From: Ornithodoros turicata
Lineage: Eukaryota; Arthropoda; Arachnida; Ixodida; Argasidae
Assembly (NCBI RefSeq): GCF_037126465.1
Contig: NC_088210.1
Span: forward strand, 26,313,511-26,377,510
Direction of reading: 5' to 3'
DNA length: 64,000 nucleotides
Shown here: piece by piece, positions 45,232-57,361 of the stretch
Layout of the letters: each line of letters starts with the position of its first letter
Position numbering within the stretch: position 1 is the stretch's first letter
The notes under the pieces: generated by a model
The model's input: only the letters and a program-made list of their open reading frames with translations
The model's database searches: none
Told to the model about the DNA's origin: nothing
Position numbers and translations under genes: made by a program

Positions 45232-47829
45232 TCCGTTGAAATCCTGCTGCCAGCACTCATTGGCTCTTTCACGATTTATCTTAATTTCGAAGGATTTGTC
45301 TTTATTTTTTCGAAATACTCTACGCAAAACCGAGCAGAAGCCCTTGACAGCCCAGCTGTTACCGAGATCGACTCACAGACATCAGCGATGCATTCACGTA
45401 CCCGTTATGCCTCATTTTTTATGCCTTCATTATGCCTTCCTATTTGCGAATAGCAAAAGTCGTGCGCAAGGCTCTAAAAGGAAAAAAATTAATAAATAGA
45501 AATAGCGTGGGTCGTCAGCGCTATACGGCGAAGTCGTATGCATACCTCGCATGCACATTCGGGTGTCGTTTCCTTGTGCGCATACGGAACGCATCGTTAG
45601 GGTGAGGAGGGAACAATAGCGTGCCATCCGTTCTGCAGACCATGATGAGGTTGCCTGCATGAAGAGTTCACCGCATACCCCACATGCACTGGAACATCAT
45701 TAAAATACAATGCTGCGATATGCGATGCGGGATATAAAAAATAGTTTGGTACGTCGGCAGAACCCGTACACGACACGATGCGCTGGCCTATTTGATCTTG
45801 GTGTTCACATCTAAATGGAGCAATGAGATGACATTAACGTCGTTCAAAATCCTGCCTCGTCTATCAAGCTGTCCACCAGGAGTCACCATGCAATATAATT
45901 TCGCTCTGCGGTGCGTTATAGATGCGCAATCCAATTTAAAAAAAAAAAAAAACTGTCTGAGAAAGCAGCCGCAGAAGCCCGACACGATTCTGGCGTGACG
46001 GATGGGAGGCTCCGTGCCTTGTTTCTTTGTTTCGCAGCTCACGCTCTGCTTATACATGCTTGAGTTGTGCCGCTGTGCGTCACTGGTCACGTGAGGGGAG
46101 TAGCATACGTCACGACGTCCTCTCGTTCTGCGGCGCGCTTTTTTCGCGAGGAGAAGAATTTTTTGGAGGTGTGCGGGGGGGAACAGAGCCTCGCGCGCTC
46201 GCTTTGTAGTTCGCCTGCGCTTGTCCTTCTTGGGCAGGAACTCATTTTATTCGTTGGAGAACGCTCTGAACCATGAAAAGAAAGGAAAAAGAAAAGAAAT
46301 AATAATAATAAATAAAAATATAAAGTTGGAGGATCACCTCTGTGCTTCTTTAACTGCTGCCTTAACACCTCTTTCGTTGGCACAATAGCGTAAAGAGGAG
46401 CTCAGGTGTACAGGGTCTACCTCAGAGGGTCACGATGATGCGAGGATCGGAATATGTCAGTGCGACTTTATTTTATGGGCCATAACAAAGGCACATCACG
46501 TTCGATACAGCCACGTTTGGTGAAGGTGTGGTAGCGTCATTCGTCCCCCACCATACGCGTACGCGTTACGTGCTTAGAAGGGTCGTTTCCCCTACCCCCC
46601 GTTGGGCGTTCCCTCAGATGGGGCATCCCAATAGCTACGAACGGAGCGAAAGGTTCGGAAATAAAACAAATAAAATCCACAACGCTGCGGCGCTGTGTTC
46701 TATGCACTAGCTGGAGCGCGAAACTCGCGGTCCTATAGAGGACGCCCCCCGCCATTTACACGTCACTATCTATTACTTTTTCAGCCAATACGACCCGACA
46801 GCTAATTCTCAGTCTGCCGTGTTACTAAAAGCTGGACCCAGCCTGCACATTATTTGCTCTCATTATTCCACTATTCACTATTCCATTGCACCACATTACC
46901 GCCAGCAATGGGGTAGAGTATGGCCGTTGAAGATGAAACACCCCAATCACCATCATTAAAATTAAGTTGTTGCTGCTGTTGTTGCTGTTGTTCTTTGCTG
47001 TAGGTAGAAGCGAGCCATATGGAATAGACAATAGTTGTATAGAGACGAAAAGCCGTTATGCGCCATGACTCCGCGAAAGGTACATCGAGGATGGACGCCA
47101 AGGGTCACCGGTGCTGGCGAATTGTGTCCGGGCCGTTGCAATAAACTAGCAGCGAATGTGTGCATACAGGAACCCCAAACATACGCATTTGTTCTTCACT
47201 ATAGCAATTTGTAGCGTAGTAAGATGCATTTCGCATTTCGTCCCAAACGTATTCGCATAATTCGTAGTATCTCCTAACAACGAGGAGCCTGTAAGATCAG
47301 CGGTTCCCACATTGCTTGGCATATGTCCCGACAGCCTTAAAAGTACAAGCTGTCGAAATTTACATTTACTGTTACTCAACCCATAATATGGGTTTGAAGA
47401 ACAGAGGAATTTGAGGAACAGAGAACAGAAGAACAGAGTTTGCCCGAAACGCAAATGAGAAGGGCGGGGACAGCAACCTTCGGTCGGTTAATTGACAGGT
47501 GGTGATAAACCTTGCATCCTGAAATTATTATTATTATGAGGTGGTAGTTTATGTTATACGCGGCTTCAATTATGCCTGGCCCGGTTGCGTAATAAACAAT
47601 GCGCGGTTAATTCTTAATTCGTCGCATTTTCGGCTCCGTGAAAGTACTCCGTACTTGCACGATATAATTATGCATGTCTCGAAGAACCGCTATATGATAA
47701 TGTGCGCCAGGAAAGGATTACGTAACGCATGATACGTTAGGAACGGCGTGATTAGAGTCTCTGTATGGCATGATTATAGTAAGTGAGCGTAAGGTAGGCT
47801 TCGACGTAAACAACGTAGAATTAGCTAAG
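45232..47829. other. Non-coding stretch, nothing recognised
   Basis: A (TTG/CTG)n tract at about 46965-46990 and poly-A at 45936-45952. Short ORFs only. Confidence 0.4.
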
Positions 47830-47930
47830 ACAGGAATAGCAAGCCGGCGTGCTGCTTGGCTGACCTTTCCCCTTTTTCTTTCTTCTTCTTTCTTTCTGTC
47901 TATTAATCCCCCCCCTCCAAGACAGGCCAC
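47830..47930 (+). repeat. LINE tail fragment (GGAATAGCAAGCCGGC type)
   Basis: Matches the tail at 39256: GGAATAGCAAGCCGGCGTGC, TTGGCTGACCTTTCC, T/C-rich tract, then ATTAATCCCCCCC. No coding part adjoins. Confidence 0.65.
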
Positions 47931-50764
47931 AAATATGAACGACACGAGCATGCGCTTGAATTCGTGAATTCAATGTGGGGTAGGGCCCTGCGGCTACCAC
48001 GGGGAAACGTCCCATGTCATAATCACTTCTCCTTCATTTATTGTTGTTGTTGTTGTCGTGAATTACTTGAGTTGCTTGAAAAACGTTAGATTGCCCTCGT
48101 CTCCAGGAAAAGGGTGTTTCTTTTACCTTATTGTATTGCCCTCTATCACAGAGACAGCCTGAGTCTCTACGTTGCCCAGACTCAGGGATGTGTCCATGGT
48201 GGAGTTCGTGCACCAGCTTGGCTGCGTTTATGCCAACTTACATGTAGTTAGTCTCATAAAGAACGACAGAGTAATATTGCGTTTGCTAGAACAGCAGTCC
48301 TTCAGGAGTGCCAGGCGAAGGGCAAGCAAATGAAAGGGAGCAAAATGAAAATAGATAAGCAAATACAAAAAATACAACAAAAAGGAAAATACATCAACCT
48401 GAACTTACATCACAATATTTGTGTACTTCTTCTTGCTCGTACCGCACTAATAAATTTGTCATTTCCTTACAGGAAAAAAGCTATACCGTCTGACATACAA
48501 CCAGGCCATCAAGAGAGAAATTTTACATCTTTTCCCGCATCTCCTGATGACCCCCTGCTACTTTTGAGAAACGTGCTATACTTAACCTTGGCAGAAAAGG
48601 TCTCATGACCTTCCTTCGCATGGATACATTTTTTTTTCGAGCTTGCATTTTTGACACAATATTCGAGCGGAAGATTGAAAAAAAAAGAAAATTCGACACC
48701 AGTATCATTGTTATTTTTATTTTTTTTACAGGGCGAGAGAGATTCCGCACTGTATCTTGGAAAACTTGTTTAAACATACAACACGCAGATTTCGCGCATT
48801 ATTGTATTCAACAAGGCTCCCCTCCTCTACCTCGAGCTGGTTGTGTCTAGAGGTATACTTTGCCCTCAGCTGGCGCACGTAGTGCATCATCTGCTTTGCA
48901 TGTCTTCGCTTGCAAATATCGCAGGGCTCAGCGTTCATTTCGGAAATTGATGTTGATGTTGATGTTGATGTTGACGAAAAAAGTAACAGGGCTTCCTGAA
49001 ATTGAAATGAGAGCGGCATAGGTTGAAAGCTCAAGCACGTAAGTAGCGAGTAGAAACTAAAGCGAGTACAATTTCCCCACGATTAGCTTCTCTGTCGACG
49101 CCTGATCGGGCATATAACAATGTAGGGAGTTCACTGCACTTTACTTGATGTTGCCTTGGCATTACCCTCGAAGGTCGAGCAGGCGGTGGCTTTAATCATG
49201 CTACTATTATTATTTTCTTTAATTTATAATTGATTTATCTGCGCGCGTAGCCGGGGCTGTCTCTCCATTGCCCTTGCGTCCCCTTTCTGCGCGAACATTG
49301 CTGCACGAAGTGACGTCTCTCGATGGTTTTTTTTTTTGCCAGTTTTGATTTATGTTAGATATTACGCCCTCAAAAGAAAAAGTAAAAAAAAATCCTCAAG
49401 AGCATCTAATCAGTCGCCCTACATGGGCATCGGAAAAACAGGGATGACATATATATTCCACAGCTTCCTTCATCTATTTCCAATCTATAGATTTGAAATA
49501 CGTATACGTGCCTTTAGATGAGGTCGATTTTGGATAAGTCTTCAGTGCACTTCAGTACACTTTCACCACAGAAAAGAACTCCCAACTTTCGTGTACTTGT
49601 TTTTGTTTTTGCTTTTTTTTTTTTTTTTGTAATTGCAAGTGCCACCTATAGCGTCTCTAACTTCTTATTTCAAACACTTAAACCGCATCGAGTGATGTCG
49701 ACACATTTGCTATGCTGGCAGTACTCGAACTGGTGGTACTATTTCTGTAGAAATTTATAAATAACGCCTGCCCATCCAAAAAATGCGGTACTGTAAAGTT
49801 ATTCAATTGAAACAGTTATAAAATAGAACGAAACAACACTGATATTTGAAACCGTGGTCCTTTCCTGAAGCATACGCGGTGAGAAAAGGCGAAAACAATA
49901 GGCGACGTAACCCAGAAGGCAATTAAAGTGATTCTTACATCCCTCAATTCACATCTATTTACTTTGTTTATTCATTTTTTATTGCAAATGTATGCTGCGT
50001 GTCGCATGTGAAATCATATGAAACTTAACGTACTTTCAACTCACGAAGACTTTAACGAAGTTGAACGTGCATAGTGATATTTCGTATGGGTCGCCTTCCG
50101 TAATGCTTCCATAACCAACATGACCATTGGGTTTCACATCGTATAGTAACGACGCTCGTAAAGAAATACCTCTTTGTTTGCTCCTCAAAGTCTCCAAGCT
50201 GTGATATCACTGTCCAAATAAGACAGCCTTAATTAGGCACTTGTAACATTCAGCCCAATGCCAACGTCGCTATAAACATGGCCGAACTGGAGCTCCATTT
50301 GGTGGAGCCATTCAGTTCTAGAGGCCATGCAATCCCATTTGAAATAGCGTCGTCGCAGCTGTCACACGAAGCACGGCTCGAGTTCAACTCTTAAATGGCG
50401 ATGTAGTGGATGGTAGAGATCGTGCCTCGTATTCATTTAGTTAAGCACTCTCTATCTTGTCTTCCACCGACTCAAGCACTAACGCTACGAAAACCATTGA
50501 AGCTTCACTCTGTTTACTCGAGTACAAGGTTTCATGTTGCAGACTAATGAACTCGTCAAAACACTGGATGAAGTTTCAGCGTTTGTTGTTGTATTAGTGC
50601 TGGTGCCCGTCTAAACTAGACTCAACTTTTAACATTCCTCCGCTGTTGCTTGCACCGTCGTCGTATAGATGTGAAACCGTTCATGCTTGCTTTCGAAAAA
50701 TTTGCTTTTCAGCTTATGCTATCCACATCAAGACCACGCTTGTAATTCTGTCTTAATGGTGACG
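47931..50764. other. Non-coding stretch, nothing recognised
   Basis: (GTT)n at 48040-48056, (GATGTT)n at 48945-48975, and poly-T at 49612-49628. No gene motif. Confidence 0.4.
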
Positions 50765-51010
50765 TTGATGACGAACAAAAGAAAAAAATGGGGAGGACAG
50801 TCTCTCGACTAAGTCGGACTGGCTATCCCCACTACATGTAGGCAGTAAAAAGAAAGAAAAAAAAAGTCAAGAGAAGGACTTCATCGTCGGTGAAAGAAAA
50901 CGAAGGGCCACAGTCAGAGCAGAGAGAAAAACGCAGTATGGAGACACAACATAATGTCACAGTTATAGGTCGCAATCTCAAGCACAACGTATAGAAGCCA
51001 CAAGTTACAA
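50765..51010 (-). repeat. LINE 3' tail, family T2, minus orientation
   Basis: The reverse complement matches 34017-34300 over its length (TTGTAACTTGTGGCTTCTA, TTTTCTTTCACCGACG, GGGGATAGCCAGTCCGAC). Confidence 0.6.
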
Positions 51011-51119
51011 CGCACTCGTCAACTTGGTTGACGCAAGAAACCGCAGCAATATCTTGTAATATCTATATATGTCTTTGTAATATCTTGTGTTAGTAATAAC
51101 AGCAGTATGAGCTACAACA

Positions 51120-51340
51120 ACCAGATGATGACGATTGTATGGTGTACTATCGTCGCTGGGGCGTCGCACCCTACCTCACAACATGTGAGGCGTTGGAATC
51201 AGCGATATGCGAATGAAGTGAAATGACTGACGTAACTCAAAGAACATTTGAAAGGGCTTCCCGTGATTATGCAATAGAGAACAAAAAAATAGGACGAAAT
51301 GAAGAAAAAGCACCGAAAGGAGCCTGGAGTATAACAAAAA
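51120..51340 (+). repeat. Dispersed repeat D, copy 1
   Basis: Weakly matches 56370-56600 in the same order (GCTGGGG...CCCTACC...TGTGAG; then AAGCACCGA-AGGAGC). A short related piece may be at 62135-62210. Likely an old LINE or SINE tail. Confidence 0.4.
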
Positions 51341-51596
51341 ACGCAGTGTAATACCCCTGACACACCGGCAGTCTTCAATGATAACTGGAATCAATGGCCA
51401 TTGAACACACGCGTAGTGCTACCTAGCGTGTAATGTGTCAACCTGTGAGGGAGCATTGGATTGAATGCTCTCTGAAGTCGACACGTTACACGCCAGATGG
51501 CGTTACGCGCATCTCCTCAGTACTAGCTTACTCTGCTAGTATTCAGGCACCCTAGTTTGATGGCCATTGCTTTCAATGACCATTGAAGATTGCCCG

Positions 51597-51685
51597 GAAT
51601 AGCAAGCCGGCTCGTTGCCTGGCTAACCTTTCCTGTCTTTTTTTCTTAATAGACATATAGCCCCCCCCCCCCCCCCCCCGTGTGA
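51597..51685 (+). repeat. LINE tail fragment (GGAATAGCAAGCCGGC type)
   Basis: GGAATAGCAAGCCGGCTCGT...CTGGCTAACCTTTCC, then a T-rich tract, ending in a poly-C run at 51661-51679. Confidence 0.65.
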
Positions 51686-51983
51686 CAGATGTATGACACT
51701 AACGTTTCAGGTGCAACGCGGTAATCATTTGAAACTCCGCAAACATTTAAAGACCTGGACGAAGAGCAAATCACAACAACAACATATACTTGAATTGACG
51801 ATGAATGAGGAAACTTGCCAGTTAATTTGTGACGTGTGAGGCATGAGGTGACGGGTGAATAATGATCCTTAAGTGCTTGGTGTGACAACGTTACGTACTT
51901 CGTGTAACAACCATAGCACTAACCAAACAGTCACCGCATCACCTGGCATCACAGTCACCTCGAGGCCAAGTAATGTCATTGCA

Positions 51984-52260
51984 TCACGCATAAAAGTCAC
52001 AATGTGAGGTGAGTTCAGCCAAAGTCCGCAAATGGTGATCAGCGCCCCTAAGGAAGTTCAGCATGAGAAACAGCGCGTGTCGGTGATGCATGATATCGGA
52101 CCAGGGACATATTGGACCCGAACCGATACCGACGTGAACGGTGCCGTCATTCATTAGGTCTTGTAGCGCCTCTCTTGCCCTGCGACATAGATCACACTCC
52201 ATGATCACACGCTCGATATCTGCCAACACAACTAGGTTGGAGCTGTACCACTTTTACGAC
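51984..52260 (-). pseudogene. Non-LTR retrotransposon ORF2 C-terminal fragment
   Basis: The minus frame encodes VLADIERVIMECDLCRRAR, ALQDLMNDG and ALFLMLNFLRGADHHLRTL before a stop. This matches the layout of the last 80 residues of I/Jockey-like ORF2 proteins (His or Glu-Cys motif, then a terminal leucine-rich helix), as in 38660-38899. No RT is attached. Confidence 0.6.
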
Positions 52261-53021
52261 ATAATACAACACTACTATACGACGCACTCTGTATGCGTGC
52301 ATTACGTATAAGGTAGCAATGTCAGCTGCGTAGAAATGCAAACTGAATGAAGATAAATATACTGCTCCTCGTTTCATTACGAGGTACTAGCAACTGGTCG
52401 AAAGCAGACCTGGGAAGTAATGCTGCTCTTGGGCGATATTTACTGCCTTCGAGTCGCCCAAACCGTGCGCCTCCATGAAAAGGCTTGGTGTTCCAGAAGG
52501 GTCGCCTTGGTGATCACCGTATCCTACATTATTTATGTGTTTTTCTCTGCATAGTGGATTAGAAGAAGAGTAAGCATCAACCTGAGTGCAGTAGCAGAGA
52601 TGGGAAGCTCAGCTAAAATGAAATGCACGGTAACGGCGGTGCGAAAAAAGTGTTGCTCGTATTTCGCCACCCTCCGGCTACTGATGTAATGATCCCCTGC
52701 TGAAAACGAGGTGCACGAAACTATTCGTCGCCCAGGAAAAAACGAGCGTCTCCAGAGGATACTCGATGTCAGAGCATCCCGTACTTACTGCGCGAAATAA
52801 CATATAACGATGGCATTCTCTTAAGCTGAAACTGCGTGCATTAGGACGTTCACAGACGACAAGGCCCGCAATGCATGAGGCAGTACAATCCACAATAAAT
52901 GATGCACTGCCTGCCGCGTTATGGCTCTACATTGAATGAGCTAAATTTATATATGAATGTGCAACAACGAGATCGCATGGGCTGTGTAAGGTTGAGCACG
53001 CTTTCGTTGACAATTTTGGGG
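52261..53021. other. Non-coding stretch, nothing recognised
   Basis: No motif or repeat partner seen before the second TTAA element. Confidence 0.4.
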
Positions 53022-53025
53022 TTAA

Positions 53026-53629
53026 AGGAGGTAAGGACTCCTATATGCATGTATTTAGTTACGGGTTTAATAGATGTAATGCTGTTCTTCTACGATTCGT
53101 AATTCTATTCACAATTTATTGTTCAATTCATCTCCTTCATAACTTGCGCAGCGTTAATACAAAAACGCACTCTCTTTCGTATTCGGGCGACTAGACGCAC
53201 ATCCGTCCAGATACCTGTATCCATCGTTACGTCATCTGAAGAATTGTAGCACCCAATCAGACGCCAACGCAGAGTTACACATAACGTTCTGCTTTACCCT
53301 CTTCAAGATGAACTTCACTACATGACACGCTCCTAGCCAACCATCATCCCGAATGACAACGTTCTCGTCTCCGATTGGTTGAAAACCGGAGTCGTAGCCC
53401 ATTTTGTAGCCGTGTATAATAGATACATAATAGGCTCCACCTCTCATTATCAACTAATCATGGGCGAGAACGTTGTCATTCGGAATGATAGTTGGCTAGG
53501 AGCGTGCTATGTGCTGAAGATACGCACCTATCAGATTCATCTATACAAAAGGTGCCACAGACAACACGTTGAAATCGCCGTTTGGAGCCGACACAGTCGG
53601 CGGGCTCGCTTCGTACAGTCATAGCTCCT
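53026..53629 (+). mobile_element. TTAA-flanked non-autonomous DNA transposon, copy 2 (604 bp)
   Basis: TTAA at 53022-53025 and 53630-53633, ends AGGAG/CTCCT. It is in the same orientation as copy 1 (4049) and one base shorter. The internal degenerate H hairpin spans about 53305-53525. No ORF of significance. Confidence 0.75.
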
Positions 53630-53633
53630 TTAA

Positions 53634-54079
53634 GACCTTCGTCTGATGAGTAAAATACTTGCTTGGGGTAAAACGCGTTGAAAGGTTTCATGAAGAGGAA
53701 AATAAAAGTTTGCAGTTCTCACCTCTCGAGTGCACGTTTCCGAACTCACCTGCAAAGAAAGAAAAATAAGGTATGAGTATAGAGAAAAACGAGAAACTGG
53801 GCGCTCCCATTTTTGCTGCCACCCCGTGGCAGTCATAGGAACTGTGAGCGTGTGGGCTGCCGTTAGCAGAGTTTTCCTGTGGGTGTGTTCCTTGATTTTC
53901 GTGTTGTTAGTGTTTCGTTTTCGCCCACTCGCGCACCGATGTAGAAACGACATCGCATCGGTCAACACTCCTCACGTGGAAAACTGTGCATATCGCACGC
54001 GGGAGCAAGCAATCTTCTTTTTCCTCGATCCTTGAAACATTCATACGCTGCTCAGATAATTATTGGATGACTAGTTATT
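53634..54079. other. Non-coding stretch, nothing recognised
   Basis: Two overlapping ORFs on opposite strands without motifs. Confidence 0.35.
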
Positions 54080-54235
54080 GGCGGTCTCGCCGTTGCCGGC
54101 CTCACAGAGGTGTGCAACGTCGCGACTAACGCCTTCTAAGGGACTTCTAAGGGAACTGTGCCGACATATGTCCGAAAGCCCGTCCGAGGAAAACCGGGGG
54201 AAACTCCCAGACAGCACAGCCGGCACCGGGATTCC
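54080..54235 (-). repeat. SINE fragment, minus half of a head-to-head pair
   Basis: SINE body in reverse (GCACAGCCGGCACCGGGATTC at its inner edge, CGGCACAGTTCCCTTAGAAG on the minus strand). It is broken within box B at the junction with the next feature. Confidence 0.65.
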
Positions 54236-54405
54236 GTCTGGGAGGCACACGGGTTCGAATCCCCCTGCCGGCTGTGCTGTTTGGGGTTTTCCCTAAGTTT
54301 TCCTCAGACGGGGGCCTTCAGACATATGTCGGCACAGTTCCCTTAGAAGTCGGCCCAGGACGCACATTCCCCCAGGGCTTTAGTCGTGACATTGCCCACC
54401 TCTGC
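54236..54405 (+). repeat. SINE fragment, plus half of a head-to-head pair
   Basis: Begins CTGGGAGGCACACGGGTTCG with box B GGTTCGAATCC intact, then the standard body. Box A is missing. Confidence 0.65.
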
Positions 54406-55559
54406 GTCACCAATGTCAAGCCAAAAATTGAAGCCAAAATGTCAAAATGTTAATGAGAACTGTGATTACTGTGACTGAAAAAACCCCATCAGTTTTTTTG
54501 CAAACCCGAAAGTTATTCTTTCGAGCCGAGAAAAAAAGTATCCGTTAGAGGTGATGTGATGTGAGGAGATCATGAAAAAACAGAGATGATGTCCAGAGAT
54601 GATGGGATGAGAGGTGATGAGATGATGTTAGAGGTACAAAGCTGCAATCAACGGGTTTCGTGTCTTTGTATCACCCGCTACAACTTTCTCATTGACATTT
54701 TGGCTCTAATCCTTATAATTAAAAACTGATTAATTACAAAGCAAAAATGGTTTGAGTATCCTTACACCACTGGTAACACTATGTAATCAGTCTTTATGGT
54801 GTGCGATGAACCTTTTTTTTTTTAAACTTTGGCTCATTTTTCGTGAAACACCTTGTATGTAGTCAGTGCATGCATTATTGCCATCGTAAGGCCCGTGTTG
54901 CTGGTTTGTCAAAACCCTACGTTCGGGAGGGCATATCTTGTGTAGTGTGCGTGGATTATTCCTATACCCGCCTTCTTTTATGCAATGTAAAAAGCCATTT
55001 AAGGAAAGATAAACGTACTGAAACGCTTGGTCAGCATTCCTACATGGCACAACCCTTTCAGCAACGCAATATCACAAGAATGCCTTTAACAAGTCCGCTA
55101 CATTGGCATTAATCACAACGCTGTCCTATACACTTCGAAGAACGAAAAAAAAAAAAAAAAACGCGTCTGCCGTCGGAGAGCAATTGGTCTTCTAAATGAG
55201 CGCCATGAAACTCCGGGAATATGCATACTTCGTAACAACTATGTAGAGTACATTTTATTTTCCCTTCGTTTCCGACACATTGTTTTGCGCGAACGCCGTA
55301 TCGAATTATATACTGATCATTACTTAGCGGCATGGCAGACATGAGCAAAACTATGAAAAGGGAAAGCACGCAAAAGACATTGTCGCGCACTATTTTCAAA
55401 GCCCCTCCTTAAAGTGAAGTGCGCTCGTAATTAATAATGTACATGGCACAAAGCCGTACCACAAGGGTCAGTGGTACCGTTTATTGATGTACTACGAAAA
55501 CGTCAAGCATGTTGCTGAGTGGTAAACATAGAATTCGTTCCTTGTGCAGATAGACCGAA
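54406..55559. other. Non-coding stretch, nothing recognised
   Basis: A GATGATG-rich region at 54555-54640, a transposon-end-like GTGAAACACCTTGTATG at about 54842, and poly-A at 55143-55160. Confidence 0.4.
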
Positions 55560-55578
55560 ACTCCGATCAATCATCTGA

Positions 55579-56095
55579 TCACGATTCTTGATAATTTGAG
55601 GCGGGTAATTCGTGAGAGAACTATGACCATGAGCGACGCCACAGTGGTCGGTCTGTGTATTGAATTTGTCCGCCTGAGGGTTCTTTAGCGTGCACTGAAA
55701 TCTCACTAGGCGGCGCATTGTATTTAGAAGTCACGATTCTTGATAATTTGAGGCTGGTAATTCGCTCGACAACTATGATCTCACCACGCGACCCATTGTA
55801 TTTAGACGTCACGATTCTTGATAGTTTGAAGCTGATAATTCGCGAAACAACTATGATCGTCAGCGACGCGACAGTGGTCGGTCTGTGGATTAAATTTGCC
55901 CGCCTGGGGATTTTTCTTTAACGTGCACCGACGTCTCACCAGGCGGCGCATTGCATTTAGGGCTCCTGGCGGAAGATGGGGTATCTAAACAAATTGTACT
56001 CTGCGACCAAGTTGCTGGTGCTCTCGACCGGGATTGAACCCGCGACCTTGAGATTAGTAGAAGACGCCCTTTCAACTGACCTACCGGGACCGGTT
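55579..56095 (-). mobile_element. Second tRNA-derived SINE family with internal tandem repeats
   Basis: On the minus strand the head has box A-like TAGGTCAGTTGAAAGGGCGT (near 56083) and box B GGTTCAATCCC (near 56035). It is followed by GCACCAGCAACTTGG and a body with GTGCACGTTAAAGAAAAATC, a motif resembling tails seen in several animal SINEs (recollection). The 3' part is duplicated: TCACGATTCTTGATA-type units start at 55579, 55731 and 55809 (spacing 152 and 78). Confidence 0.6.
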
Positions 56096-56369
56096 GTCAC
56101 GATTTTTACAGTCTGTAATTCCCCCAACTTCACTCTTGCAGCATTCCTCAGCAACATGGCAAGCATTCCTCAGCAGCATTGTAATTGCATTGCAGAGCAG
56201 CAATTGCAAGCATTCCCCAACAATATAGGAGTCGCTGTTCGTGTCGGACCTCTGACATGTCGGAGGACGCGGAGTACCTGCTGGTATCCTGTATAGTAGA
56301 CGATCCATCCCAAGCTGCCAATCAGTACAGAATGCGCTGGACGAACTAAACAGCTAGCATATTGATGAC

Positions 56370-56600
56370 GATGACATGTAGTGTTTCACTGTTCCACCGC
56401 TGGGGTGTAGTGCCCTACCCCGTTAGGTGTGAGACATGCGATGAGTGACACAAGAATGAAGTGGGATTAGGTACGTAGTTTAACAGAATAACTGAGGTGT
56501 CTCCGGGTGGCTGTGCAGTGCAGAACAAGAAGAGGGCGAAATTAATAACAAGCACCGAGAGGAGCATCAAGTGTCACTGGAAAAGAGAGTATAACGCTGA
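56370..56600 (+). repeat. Dispersed repeat D, copy 2
   Basis: Partner of 51120-51340 (CACCGCTGGGGTGTAGTGCC...ACAAGCACCGAGAGGAGC). Confidence 0.4.
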
Positions 56601-56967
56601 AACGTTCGAACTCAACAGGAGGTCGTCAGCAATGAGGCTAGAGCGTTGTATTGTAGCTAAGCGTTGTTGCCTCAGAAACTTCTCCACAACGCTCAGAATG
56701 AAAAAAAAAAACACATGAATACAAAATCACACGCTATGCAAGCATCAAACGAAAATCGTCTGCATATCCAGTGGTTCTCAACGTTTGTGCTCCATGCACC
56801 TGTTTTTTTTTTCTTTTTTTGCCGCTCATTAAAGTGTTGGCCCCACGTTACGTTAACTCCAAAGCAATACACGCATGAAAATTTGCGGTATTCTATTGCT
56901 CCTTCCGAGTTTCTTGCACGCATTGGTCTTGGCGAGCAACCTAGATAGTCCTAGAGAGCCCCATCCC
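56601..56967. other. Non-coding stretch, nothing recognised
   Basis: Poly-A at 56701-56711 and poly-T at 56801-56819 only. Confidence 0.35.
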
Positions 56968-57155
56968 AAGCAGCACAACATATTGGCCCAATATTGGACC
57001 AATATTGGCAATACTGGACCAGTATTGGTCCAATCTTGGGCCGACATTGCTAATATTGGCCCAATATTGGACCAACATTGGCAATGTCGGCCCAACCAAC
57101 ATTAGGCCAGTATTGCCAATATTGTCCAATACTGGGCCAAGGTGTTGTGCTGCTT
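56968..57155. mobile_element. 188-bp element of CCAATATTGG repeats with AAGCAGCACAA ends
   Basis: Terminal AAGCAGCACAA and TTGTGCTGCTT are identical to the ends of 35966-36112. Between them are about twelve degenerate units of the palindrome CCAATATTGG spaced by two bases, so the whole element is self-complementary at many registers. No ORF. Confidence 0.75.
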
Positions 57156-57190
57156 GGCCTTCCACTACCGTGCGAACCGAAGAGCCATTA

Positions 57191-57359
57191 GAGAATGCCT
57201 TAGTATACCGTACGCCATCGCCTTTGCGTATATAAGGGACAGCGTTGATGATATTGGCGCACGCCCATCACAGAAAGAGAGCTTTGCGCAGTGCGCAGAA
57301 CCACCAACGCTATCCTTTACGTACGCAAAGGCAATAGCGTACGGTGTACTAAAGCTCTC
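57191..57359. mobile_element. Family B MITE, copy 2
   Basis: Flanked by TA (57189-57190, 57360-57361). Arms include CGTACGCCATCGCCTTTGCG and CGCAAAGGCAATAGCGTACG. Homologous to 25082-25245. Confidence 0.75.
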
Positions 57360-57361
57360 TA

